Part shown: in pieces, positions 1-8,613 of the stretch
Layout of the letters: each line of letters begins with the position of its first letter
Position numbering within the stretch: the stretch's first letter is position 1
DNA from: Planctomycetota bacterium
GTDB taxonomy: Bacteria; Planctomycetota; Planctomycetia; Gemmatales; Gemmataceae
Assembly (NCBI GenBank): GCA_016873095.1
Contig: VGYC01000072.1
Coordinates: 1-32,798, forward strand
Reading direction: 5' to 3'
DNA length: 32,798 nt
Made by a program: the position numbers and the translations under genes
Notes under the pieces: model-generated
Database searches by the model: none
Told to the model about the DNA's origin: nothing
Seen by the model: the letters and a program-made list of their open reading frames with translations, nothing else

Positions 1-207
1 ATTCTGAAAAAAACTGCAACCGCGGGCTTATTCTTACGAAGTCGAGAGTTCTGCGGGGGAAGAGATTTTTGCCCCTTGGTGAGAACCGAAAAAAGACTGG
101 CTCGTCGTACATCGCAACGGGCTCCGTCACCGGTGGACTGCCCTTTGTTGTTGCCACGCTCAAGATTAGAATGATTCCTGCCTTTCCAGCGACCGCGGAG
201 GAGTTTC
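1..207. other. Intergenic region upstream of RND permease
   Basis: I see no gene in these bases. The reading frame that opens at 69 runs out of frame into the permease gene, has no supporting ribosome site and encodes low-quality sequence. The segment from about 140 to 207 is the likely promoter and leader of the permease gene. Confidence 0.6.
145..172 (+). promoter_or_regulatory. Possible promoter of the RND efflux operon
   Basis: TTGTTG (145-150) and TAGAAT (167-172) are separated by 16 bases. The -10 matches the sigma-70 consensus at five of six positions, but the -35 is poor. A start near 179 would give a leader of about 30 bases before the ATG at 208. Confidence 0.25.
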
Positions 208-3200
208 ATGAATCCAGTTGTCTTTGCCATGCGGCATCCGATCACGACGTTGATGCTGGTCGTGGCTCTTGTCAGCGGCGGCACGCTGGCAACGTCGGAA
301 ATGCAGAAGGATATCTTCCCGTCGCTGAACACGCCGCGCATCTACGTCTTCCTGCAGTTCGGCGGCATGACCCCTTCGCAGATGGAAGGACTGGTCGTCA
401 ACCAGTTCGAGTTGCTGTTCCAGTATGTCGATGGCGTTTCCGAGATCGAGTCGCGCTGCATCCAGCAGGTGGCGCTACTGAAGATGTCGTTCTATCCCGG
501 CATCGACATGGGGCAGGCGATGGGCCAGGTGGTGGCAATGGCCAACCGGGCGATGTCGCTCATGCCGCCGGGAACCTTGCCGCCGATGGTCATGCGCCTG
601 GATGCCGGTAGCGTGCCGGTCGGCTACCTGGTGATGGAGGCCAAGACCACGCCGCTGGGCATGGTCGCCGACTATGCCCAGAACGTCGTCCGCCCGGCGG
701 TGCAGCAAAACGTGCCGGGTACGGTCGCGGTTTCTCCCTTCGGCCCGAACGTGCGCTCCATCCTCGTCAACTGCGATCCGGTCAAGCTCGAGGCATATAA
801 CCTGACGCCGCTGGACGTGACCAAGGCGCTCATGTCCGGCAATGCCGTCATCCCCGGCGGCAACCTGTACGTCAAGGACACGATGCCGATGGTCACCACC
901 AACGCGCTGGTGACCGACATCCAGGACATCGCCAAGGTGCCGCTGCGTCTGGGGGAGAACGTCTACATCCGCGACGTGGCCACGGTGCAGAATGCCACGG
1001 ACATCGACTATGGCTACGCGCTGGTTGGCGGCAAGAAGTCGGTCTATCTGCCGATCATCAAGAAGAGCACGGCATCGACATTGACGGTCGTGGCCGACAT
1101 CCGCAAGTCCATGCCGCTGTTTCGCAGCGTGGTTCCGCCGGACGTGACGGTGAACTTCGAGTTCGACGAATCGCCAGTGGTGCTGGCCGCGGTGGAGAGC
1201 GTGGCCAGCGAGGGCTTGATCGGCGCCACGCTCGTCGGCCTCACCATCCTGTTGTTCCTGCGCGATTGGCGTAGCGTGATCGTTGTGGTGGCCAACATCC
1301 CGCTGGCTTTGCTCGGCTCGCTCTTCGGGCTGTGGGTGACAGGCAACACCATCAACATCATGTCGCTCGGCGGACTGGCGCTGGCCATCGGCATCCTGGT
1401 TGACGAAGCGACGGTAACCATCGAGAACGTGCATGCGCAGATGGCGGACACCGACAACGTGGCCACGGCCGCCCTGCGGGCCAACAACGTCACGGCAGTG
1501 CCGCGCCTCCTCGCCTTGCTGTGCATCCTGTCCGTGTTCATACCGGCGTTCATCATGAAGGACCCGCTGCGCTCGCTGTTCATGCCGCTCACGCTGGGCG
1601 TCGGTTTTGCCATGATCTCATCGTACCTGCTGTCCAGCACGCTGGTGCCGATCCTGTGCGTCTACCTGCTCAAGCACATGGGGGAAGCCAAGGAGTCCTT
1701 CTTCGACAAGATTCGCGGCAGCTTCCAGGGCGTGGTGGCGCACATCGTTCACCTTCGCGGCCTGACCGTGCCGATCTACCTGGCGGTGTGCGGGCTGATC
1801 ATCTGGCTGGTCGGTCTGCAACTGGGGCGGGAGATTTTCCCGCAGGTGGATTCGGGCGAGTTCGTGCTGCGCTTCCGGCCACCGCTCGGTTCAAACTTCA
1901 ACCTCACGCGCGAGATGGCCGTCAAGTGCCGCGACGTGATCGAGCAAGAGGCCAAGCCCGAAAACATCGAGTTCACGATGGGCTTCGCCGGGCAGGTGGC
2001 GCCGAACTTCGGCATGAACAACATGGTGCTGTTCATGCGCGGTCCGGACGACGGCCAGCTGCGTGTCGCCCTGCGCGAAGGCAGCGGCATCCGCCTCGCC
2101 GAGTTTCGCGAGCGTCTGCGCAAGGCCTTGCCCGAGCGCGTCGTCCCCTGGCTGGCCAAGCGTCTCGAACTGGGCGGCCTGACCAGCACAGAGGCGCACC
2201 GGCAGGCCAAGATGGCCACGTTCCGCTTTGAACCCGGCGACATCGTCACCAAGGTCATGAGCTTCGGCTCGCTCACGCCGATTTCCGTCCGCGTCATCGG
2301 CACGGATCTCGAAAAGGTTCGCCTCCACGCCCGCAGGGTCGTCGAGCAGATGAAGCGCATCCCGTTCCTCCGCGACATCGAATACGAGCAGATGATGGAC
2401 TATCCGACCGTGCAGGTGGACATCGACCGCGAGAAGGCGGGCCTGAGCGGCATCAGCGTCAAGGGAGTGGGCGATCCGATCATCGAGACGACCTCGTCGA
2501 GCCGGTTCATCGCCCTCAACTACTGGACGGATCAGAAGACCGGCTTCGATTACCAGGTGGAAGTGCTGGTGCCGCCCAAGTACATGACGACCGTGGCCGA
2601 ACTGGAAACGGTACCGGTGGCGTCGGTGAATCCGCTCGTCAACCTGATGGTGCGTGACGTTGCCGCGGTCCGCCCGACGCGGATTCCGGGTGAGATCGAC
2701 CGTGCGGCATCGCTGCGTTTTCTCAGCATCAACGCCAATGTGGAGGGGGAGGATTTCGGGCGTGCCTCCGACCAGGTGCAGCGTGCCATCGACGCCGTGG
2801 ACAAGGAGAGGCCGCGCGGCGTGCGCGTCGTGCCCATGGGACAGCTGCCGCCGATGAATGAGATGTTCCAGGCGCTCGGCATCGGCCTGGGCGTGGCGGT
2901 GTTCGTCATCCTGGTGCTGCTGACGGCGTACTTCCAGTCGCCGCGGCTGGCGCTGATTTCGATCGGCGCCGTTCCGGGCGTCATCGCCGGCATCGTCGTC
3001 ATGCTCTATCTCACCAACACGACCTTGAACATCGAGTCGTTCATGGGCTCGATCATGTGCCTGGGCGTGTCGGTGTCGAACTCGGTAATGCTGGTGACGT
3101 TCATGAACGAGCACTGGAAGGAGGGCAAGACCTCTGTAGACGCCGCCATCGTCGGCGCCGGCGAGCGCTTGCGGCCGATCTTGATGACGGCGACCGCGAT

Positions 3201-3492
3201 GGTCATCGGCATGGTGCCGATGGCGCTGGCCCTGGAGCGCGGCAGCCAGATGGAGGCGCCGCTGGGCCGCGCCGTCATCGGCGGGCTGCTCATGTCCACC
3301 GCCGCCACGTTGCTGATCGTGCCGGCCATGTTTGCGATGATCCTCGGCTCCCGGGTGGCCCGTTCGCCCTCCATCTATCCAGGTGACAAGGACAGCGCCC
3401 ATTACGATCCCGACTACGCCCGCACCGACGAGGTCGTGCCGCTGGACAGAGATCCAGCCGAGCCGGCCGGTCCGGGGTCGGGCAAACAGTGA
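208..3492 (+). CDS. Efflux RND transporter permease subunit (AcrB/HAE1/CzcA superfamily)
   Basis: Inner-membrane proton-driven pump of 1094 residues, close to the usual 1000-1100 for the family. The N-terminus opens with the typical cytoplasmic stub and first membrane helix (HPITTLMLVVALVSGG). A large periplasmic loop, a block of helices (about residues 335-480), a second loop and a final helix block (about 895-1060) follow in family order. The TM4 motif GILVDEATVTIENV places acidic residues D399/E400 where AcrB has its proton-relay Asp pair. In TM10 the AcrB lysine is replaced in the sequence GVSVSNSVMLV, as in many non-AcrB RND clades. The start is fixed by a strong GGAGGAG just upstream. 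The gene is followed 37 bases later by the adaptor, so the two are probably co-transcribed. The substrate cannot be told from sequence; drug, solvent and metal are all open. Confidence 0.93.
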   Translation: MNPVVFAMRHPITTLMLVVALVSGGTLATSEMQKDIFPSLNTPRIYVFLQFGGMTPSQMEGLVVNQFELLFQYVDGVSEIESRCIQQVALLKMSFYPGIDMGQAMGQVVAMANRAMSLMPPGTLPPMVMRLDAGSVPVGYLVMEAKTTPLGMVADYAQNVVRPAVQQNVPGTVAVSPFGPNVRSILVNCDPVKLEAYNLTPLDVTKALMSGNAVIPGGNLYVKDTMPMVTTNALVTDIQDIAKVPLRLGENVYIRDVATVQNATDIDYGYALVGGKKSVYLPIIKKSTASTLTVVADIRKSMPLFRSVVPPDVTVNFEFDESPVVLAAVESVASEGLIGATLVGLTILLFLRDWRSVIVVVANIPLALLGSLFGLWVTGNTINIMSLGGLALAIGILVDEATVTIENVHAQMADTDNVATAALRANNVTAVPRLLALLCILSVFIPAFIMKDPLRSLFMPLTLGVGFAMISSYLLSSTLVPILCVYLLKHMGEAKESFFDKIRGSFQGVVAHIVHLRGLTVPIYLAVCGLIIWLVGLQLGREIFPQVDSGEFVLRFRPPLGSNFNLTREMAVKCRDVIEQEAKPENIEFTMGFAGQVAPNFGMNNMVLFMRGPDDGQLRVALREGSGIRLAEFRERLRKALPERVVPWLAKRLELGGLTSTEAHRQAKMATFRFEPGDIVTKVMSFGSLTPISVRVIGTDLEKVRLHARRVVEQMKRIPFLRDIEYEQMMDYPTVQVDIDREKAGLSGISVKGVGDPIIETTSSSRFIALNYWTDQKTGFDYQVEVLVPPKYMTTVAELETVPVASVNPLVNLMVRDVAAVRPTRIPGEIDRAASLRFLSINANVEGEDFGRASDQVQRAIDAVDKERPRGVRVVPMGQLPPMNEMFQALGIGLGVAVFVILVLLTAYFQSPRLALISIGAVPGVIAGIVVMLYLTNTTLNIESFMGSIMCLGVSVSNSVMLVTFMNEHWKEGKTSVDAAIVGAGERLRPILMTATAMVIGMVPMALALERGSQMEAPLGRAVIGGLLMSTAATLLIVPAMFAMILGSRVARSPSIYPGDKDSAHYDPDYARTDEVVPLDRDPAEPAGPGSGKQ

Positions 3493-3529
3493 TCGATTTC
3501 GGTCACCATGCCCACGACAGAGGAGACAG

Positions 3530-4993
3530 ATGAGCCACATTCTTGAAGCCACTGGTCGCCGCAAAGTATTGATTGTCGTGCTGACGCTGGCGGCCGTGCT
3601 GGTGGGGGCCTACCTGATCCGCGGCGCCTTGCGCAGCCAGCTTTCAGGCGCGACCAGGCGCGACAGCCGCGATGTTTCGGATGCGCCGACGGTCAAGATC
3701 ATCCACCCGCAGCGCCGCAACATCGCGCGCGTCGTCGGTCAGCCGAGCTTCGTCGTCGCTTACGAGCGCACCTCCGTTTATCCGAAAATGACGGCCTACA
3801 TCGAAAAGTGGATCGTCGACATCGGCGACAAGGTCAAGAAGGGAGACGTGCTCGCCACGCTGTTCGTGCCGGAACTGGTGGAGGAGTTCAAGACCAAGAA
3901 GGCAACGGTGATACTCGACAAGGAGAAGATCGACCTGGCCCTCAAGGCGGTGAAGGTGGCGGAGGCGGACGTGAAGGCGGCCGAGGCACGTCTGGCCGAG
4001 GCCCGGGCGACGTTGGGGCAATACCAGGCCCAGGTCGGCCGCTGGGACAGCCAGGTAAAGCGGCTCAAGCGCGAGGTGGAACGCGGCGTCGTCGATCCGC
4101 AGATCCTGCTCGAATCGGAAAACCAGTGGAAAGCCAGCACGGCGGCGATGGAGGCGGCCAAGGCCGCCATTCTCAAGGCCGAGGCGGAAGTCCTGTCCAG
4201 GAAGGCCGCCGACGCCAAGGATCAGACGGCTGTTCACGTCGCGCGGGCCAATCTTGCCGTTGCCGAGAGTGAAGTGAAGCGACTGGAAGCGCTGGTTGGT
4301 TACCTCACGCTGACGGCGCCGTTTGACGGCGTGATCGTGGCGCGCAATGCCAATACCGGCGACTTCGTCCTGCCGGCCACCGGCGACCCGACGGCCATGC
4401 GCCGCGCGCCCGATCTGTCGCCAAGTGGCTCGGCCGCCCCCATCTACGTGGTGGACCGCGTCGATGTCGTCCGCGTCTTCGTCGATGTCCCCGAGTGGGA
4501 TGCCAACTTCGTGCGCAAGGGATCCAAGGCCAGCGTGCTGGTCCGCAGCTATCGCGACCAGCCGATTCCGGCCAGTGTGATACGCACCTCCTGGGCCCTG
4601 AACGTCAAGAGCCGCACTCTTCGCGCCGAAATTGATCTGACCAACACCGACTCGCAGATCTTGCCCGGCGCTTATGCCTACAGCAAGGTACACATCCAGC
4701 GACCCGGCGTCTGGTCGATCCCCATGACTGCGCTCACCTACAGCGGCGACAAGACGTTCTACTGGAGTTACAAGGACGGCGTGGCCAACCGCATGGAAGT
4801 CCAGACGGGCATCAACGACGGCCAGTACATCGAGATCACCAACCGCCGGCTCCCCACATCGTCAAGCGGCGACGACGACGGCTGGACACCCATCGACGGC
4901 AGCGAATCGGTCATCACCGCCGAGGACCTCGGCATTCTCGCCGAAGGCGCCGCGGTAAGGCTGGACGATGGCAAGGAACCGGCCACGAAGTGA
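3530..4993 (+). CDS. RND efflux periplasmic adaptor subunit (membrane fusion protein, HlyD/AcrA type)
   Basis: Adaptor of 487 residues that bridges the RND pump to an outer-membrane channel. I chose the ATG at 3530 over upstream in-frame starts because AGGAG (3521-3525) lies at the right distance and the upstream codons overlap the permease end. An N-terminal hydrophobic segment (KVLIVVLTLAAVLVGAYLI) acts as anchor or signal. The first lipoyl half (YIEKWIVDIGDKVKKGDVLATL) is followed by a long Ala/Glu/Lys-rich coiled-coil hairpin, then the second lipoyl half (LTLTAPFDGVIVARN), beta-barrel and membrane-proximal parts. This order is diagnostic for the family. No outer-membrane factor follows directly; two lie about 6 kb downstream beyond the kinase/sigma module. 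Confidence 0.93.
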   Translation: MSHILEATGRRKVLIVVLTLAAVLVGAYLIRGALRSQLSGATRRDSRDVSDAPTVKIIHPQRRNIARVVGQPSFVVAYERTSVYPKMTAYIEKWIVDIGDKVKKGDVLATLFVPELVEEFKTKKATVILDKEKIDLALKAVKVAEADVKAAEARLAEARATLGQYQAQVGRWDSQVKRLKREVERGVVDPQILLESENQWKASTAAMEAAKAAILKAEAEVLSRKAADAKDQTAVHVARANLAVAESEVKRLEALVGYLTLTAPFDGVIVARNANTGDFVLPATGDPTAMRRAPDLSPSGSAAPIYVVDRVDVVRVFVDVPEWDANFVRKGSKASVLVRSYRDQPIPASVIRTSWALNVKSRTLRAEIDLTNTDSQILPGAYAYSKVHIQRPGVWSIPMTALTYSGDKTFYWSYKDGVANRMEVQTGINDGQYIEITNRRLPTSSSGDDDGWTPIDGSESVITAEDLGILAEGAAVRLDDGKEPATK

Positions 4994-5012
4994 AGATGGA
5001 TCATCGGGATTT

Positions 5013-5084
5013 CTTCCTTCCTTGCGTGGTAGTGCCAGACAGACGAGGTTCGCGCGCCGCCTGACGGCGCGCTGGCGGGTTTCA
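5013..5084 (+). repeat. GC-rich repeat element, copy A
   Basis: Two blocks recur upstream of the outer-membrane factor gene. Block 1 (5013-5038) matches 10941-10966 at 22 of 26 positions. Block 2 (5041-5084) matches 11046-11091 at 38 of 44 aligned positions plus a two-base gap. Here the blocks are nearly contiguous; in copy B they are 79 bases apart. Both copies have the same orientation. Block 2 contains the hairpin at 5052-5072. Confidence 0.55.
5052..5072. terminator. Perfect GC hairpin between convergent genes, possible bidirectional terminator
   Basis: GCGCGCCG (5052-5059), a five-base loop CCTGA, then CGGCGCGC (5065-5072) make a perfect 8-bp all-GC stem. It lies between the 3' end of the adaptor gene (+) and the 3' end of the broken sensor gene (-), where a terminator is expected. 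No T tract follows on either strand, so termination is only inferred. The hairpin is also part of a repeat. Confidence 0.4.
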
Positions 5085-6789
5085 TTCGCGCACCGATACG
5101 CGGCCAGGTTTGACGGCGCGAAACAGTTGTCGCGACACGCGCAAGCCACTCTTGAGCAAGACCCACAGGATGAGCCCGGCGACGACGACACCCACAGCCC
5201 AGAACCAGATGAGATACCAGCCCGACCAGGAGTAGTAATCTTCCGGGGCCATCGGCTCGCGGTCGAAACGAAACGAGATCAATGCCAGCGCCACGGCGAT
5301 GACGACCGAGAGCGCGAACAAGAGGGCGAGTCGTCGCCAGCGTCCCGTGAGCGCGAGGTAAACCAACCAGCCGACGAAGAAAACAACCGCCGTTAGCGGG
5401 ATGAGCCGGCGCGGATTGTCCAACGAGGAAGCGCCAAAGACCGGAGCCCACGGCAATGGCCGCGGCCAGCCGATCTCATCCTGCTGCGCGTAGGCGAGCG
5501 GCTCCGGTTTCGGCGGCAGGTAGGCGCCGGTCGGCGTCGTTGGCCAAGTCTGCCGGCTCACCGTGTTCCACTGGCCCTGGTTATGCCATTCGCCCACAAG
5601 CTGCGGCAATCCTCGAGCGTCCCTGGTCGGCAGCACGCGGACAGCGTTGGGATTGCCGGGCACCTCGCTGCGCCAGCGCGGCTTGCCGGTGGCGGCGTCC
5701 AGGCCGTAGACCTCGCGATCGTTGCGCACGGCCAGCGCGTTTCCTTTGCTGGCAAACAGATCGACAATGGCACCGGTGTGCGAGCGCGGCAACTTCCATT
5801 TCCACAGGTAGCTGCCGTCTCCCCGGACGGCGCAGAGCTGATCGTGCGTGAAGAACAGCAATTCCTCCTTGCCGTCGCCGTCGAGGTCGAAAGCCGCCCA
5901 GTGGCGGGACGGATAGTAGAGGTCCTTGACTGGAATCCGTGTCCGCACCTGCCCCTTGCCATCCAGGACAACGATGCGCCCCTCACTGCGGCCCAGAGGT
6001 TCTATCTCCTTGAGTGGTCCTTCGTAGGCAAAGCAGACGGATTTGCGTCCCTTGCCGTCAAGGTCAGCGACCAGTGGAAAGAGCAGCTCGTCACGGCCCG
6101 CATTGCCGGTCCAGGTCCAACGGGTCTTGCCGTCGCGGCCGTCGATGGCTGCAATTTCATGAATCGTCTGGAACGCCCCCATCCGCGCCTCTTGCTTTGC
6201 GCGGTAGATGATCACTTCCGGGAAGCCGTCGCCATCGAGATCGCCCACCAGTGGCGGAATGACTGGTCGAATCGATTCGTGCGGCACGCCCTTCGTCCAT
6301 AACGGCTTGCCGTCGCGGCCGTCGTAGGCGCGCAGCTCGACCGGCACGGCCCAGGGATTGTCGCGGTCGATCTTCGTCGGCACCCACAGCACCACGTCCG
6401 GTACGCCGTCGCCGTTGAGGTCATGCAGCATTTGTTGCCCCGCGAAACGCCGCGGGATGAAACTGCCCTCCTTGAAAGGGATTCTCCAAAGCAATTCGCC
6501 GTCGCGCCCGGAGAATGCGCCGAGATGGTAATAATTGTTTTCCCAGATCGTGTGCAAGACCTCGACGACGCCGTCGCCGTTGAGGTCGGCGCACCATTCC
6601 AGGCATGGATAGTCGAAATCGACGCCACGACCGCCGCGATGGTGCGCGCTTCCCAGGGAGGAGGCATTGGGTTTGCTCTGCCTTAGTCGCGCGCCATCCT
6701 TGCCGGAGTAGGCGGCGACGTAAAAGCCGGTACCCGCTTGCGTGTCAGGATTGCCATGGGTGCCTTCCAGGCGAACCACGTCCGGGATG
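5082..6789 (-). pseudogene. FG-GAP/VCBS sensor remnant, C-terminal fragment (frame-shifted from upstream part)
   Basis: This is the last part of a former kinase-sensor protein. Coding resumes here in a new frame at the sequence read as IPDVVRLEGTHGNPDTQAG, directly after a one-base insertion. Five FG-GAP-type calcium-loop motifs are readable (for example DLNGDGVVEVLH, DLNGDGVPDVVL, DLDGDGFPEVII, DLDGDGKEELLF), four of them canonical. They suggest a beta-propeller. Three hydrophobic helices near the C-terminus (VVFFVGWLVYLAL, LALLFALSVVIAVALALI, WFWAVGVVVAGLILWVLL) would anchor the end in the membrane. The natural stop is at 5082. The open frame continues upstream to 6962, but those extra residues are out-of-frame noise. 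Removing the single extra base makes 5082-10053 exactly 1657 codons. Confidence 0.72.
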
Positions 6790-7953
6790 CCCGTCGCCGT
6801 TGAGATCGCCGTGCGGCAACGGCGGCGACAGCTTGATATCGTGCGACATCCAAATGCGAACGTTGGCCTGCCACAGGTTGCGGTCACCACGGCCGGAACG
6901 GGCGAGCAGGGTAGGCGGCGGCATCTGCAACGACAGGAAATCCACGACACCATCGCCGTCAAAGTCCTGCATCGCTTGCCAGCGGTCCAGCGCCCGGAAA
7001 GGCTCCGGCGACTTGCCGGGGATTACCAGGCAGCGCGCCGCTCCCTGCGGCGAAATGGTGTAGGCCAGGTCGAGGATGCCGTCGCCATTGAAGTCGGCCA
7101 CGATGGAATCGCTCACCTCCGGCAGCGTGTGCAACAGTTTGCCCGTGCCTCCGGAAAGTACGTACGTGATCGGCTGCCCGCCCTGGCGGATGGAGGTGAT
7201 GAGCATCGGCCAACCGTCCGGGCCGGGATGCCACCAGCGCAAGGGCGCCGGCGGATCATGTCCGAAGCCCGGTTGCGTCCACCGCCACAGGACTCGGCCA
7301 TCGTTTCCCGATAGGGCCGCCACGTGCAGCTTGGCGTCGCCGCGATCCGGTGACACCGCCGTCCAGGCGGCGAAGACGTCCTTCCAGCCGTCGCCGTCCA
7401 GATCGGGACCGGTGATGATCCTGATTTCAACGGGAAAGCCGATCTGCACAAACCGCCAGCGACGTTGCCAGCGAACTTCACCGGTGGCGCCATCGCGGAC
7501 CTGCACGCCGGCGGACAGGCCGCTCGAATAGCGGTCGGTCGGCAGGTGCAAGACCTGGGACGGCAGGATAACCTCCGGCTTGCCGTCACCGTGCAGGTCC
7601 GCCACCGATAGCCAATCGCGCTCCGGGCTATTGTGCTCGCGCTCCTGGAGGAATTCGACTTGCCAGCGGATTTGTCGCGCTGTCAGGGACAGCACTCTCA
7701 GCTCCACGATCGGCTCATTTTCCTTGCGACGCTGGAGCAACGCCACGAACCGGCCGTCGCCGTCCACATCGGCGAAGCGCGGCGGGTGCAACGGCATGAA
7801 GCCCAGATCGAGGGCCGGCCAGGCGTCCTTGCCGTTCTTGAGATCGAGTCCGACGAGCTTTTTTCCAGCGGCGAACATGACCACCGCTTGCCCCTGGAGT
7901 TGAATGACCTCGGGCTGGCAGGCGAGGTTTCGGTTATGGCCGGTGCCATCATG
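6745..7953 (-). pseudogene. FG-GAP/VCBS sensor remnant, middle fragment
   Basis: This stretch continues in the same frame as the kinase after an in-frame TAA at 7954-7956. The codons directly beyond the TAA read sensibly (HDGTGHNRNLACQPEVIQ, then VVMFAAGKKLVGLDLKNG), so coding sequence spans the stop. Five complete calcium-loop motifs are seen (DVDGDGRFVALL, DLHGDGKPEVIL, DLDGDGWKDVFA, DFNGDGILDLAY, DFDGDGVVDFLS). A sixth, DLNGDG, is interrupted by the frameshift at 6790-6792. There the plus strand has CCC where CC would restore the frame. The residues between the lesion and the stop at 6745 are out of frame. An internal ATG at 7884 could start a 379-residue product, but I see no good ribosome site. 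Confidence 0.7.
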
Positions 7954-8610
7954 TTACAGCCAATCCATGCCGAGCTGTCGTTTCCACGGCGATTTGCCGG
8001 TTCGACCGGAGATCGCCTCCACCCACGTGCGCCGTTGCGCATTCACGAAGAGAGTGATGAGGTCGGGCGTGCCGTCGCCGTCCACGTCGGCAACGGCCGG
8101 CCTGTCGATGGTATCCGCGTTTTCCAGAGGCCGCTCCTTGTCCCGCTCGCCGTAGCCGGAGCTGAACCACCACAGCGGCCGGCCATCCTTGCCGGAAACC
8201 GCCAGCAGCGCGGGTAGCAGGTTGACGTAAACCGCCCCGGCGGGAAAGATCAAGTCGCCGACGCCGTCCTTGTCGAGATCGGGGGCCGGTTGCAGCAGCC
8301 GGCCGAAGTGGCCTTTGAAGCCACCGGTGCGTTGAATCCACTCCCACTCCTTCGCATCCCGGCCCGCCGGCAGCTTTTTCTCGTCCAGGGCGAATGGACC
8401 AGGCCAGGCCGGTTGCCCCGTCGCGCCATGCAAACGCCGCAGCGAGTTGTGCGTGATGACCATCAAGTCGGTGCGGCCGCCCAAATCCAGCGGCAGGTGC
8501 GTCTCTTCCGGCTTGCGCTCCAGCGGCGGGAACAGCCAGTCATGACTCAGCCGCACGGGATAGGAACGCTGATCCCCCTTGGCCACGTCCAGCGGCCACG
8601 ATTCACTCAA
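7954..8610 (-). pseudogene. FG-GAP/VCBS sensor remnant, N-terminal fragment (after kinase stop)
   Basis: A 218-codon segment lies in the kinase frame, between the TGA that ends the kinase (8614-8616) and the TAA at 7954-7956. Across the TGA the protein reads RLSAS-stop-LLSESWPLDVA, which looks like one continuous sentence with a glycine codon GGA changed to TGA. A TTG two codons after the TGA could serve as a restart. Visible repeats are LDLGGRTDLMVI, DLDKDGVGDLIF and DVDGDGTPDLITLF, the start of the beta-propeller sensor. It has no signal peptide of its own and depends on the kinase transmembrane helix for export, which supports its being a detached domain and not an independent gene. Confidence 0.68.
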
Positions 8611-8613
8611 TAG

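Noticed and set aside
1891-3564. Long open frame of 557 codons on the minus strand
   Set aside because: It is antisense to the RND permease, rich in His/Arg/Gly/Asp as typical of GC-rich shadow frames, and has no family motif.
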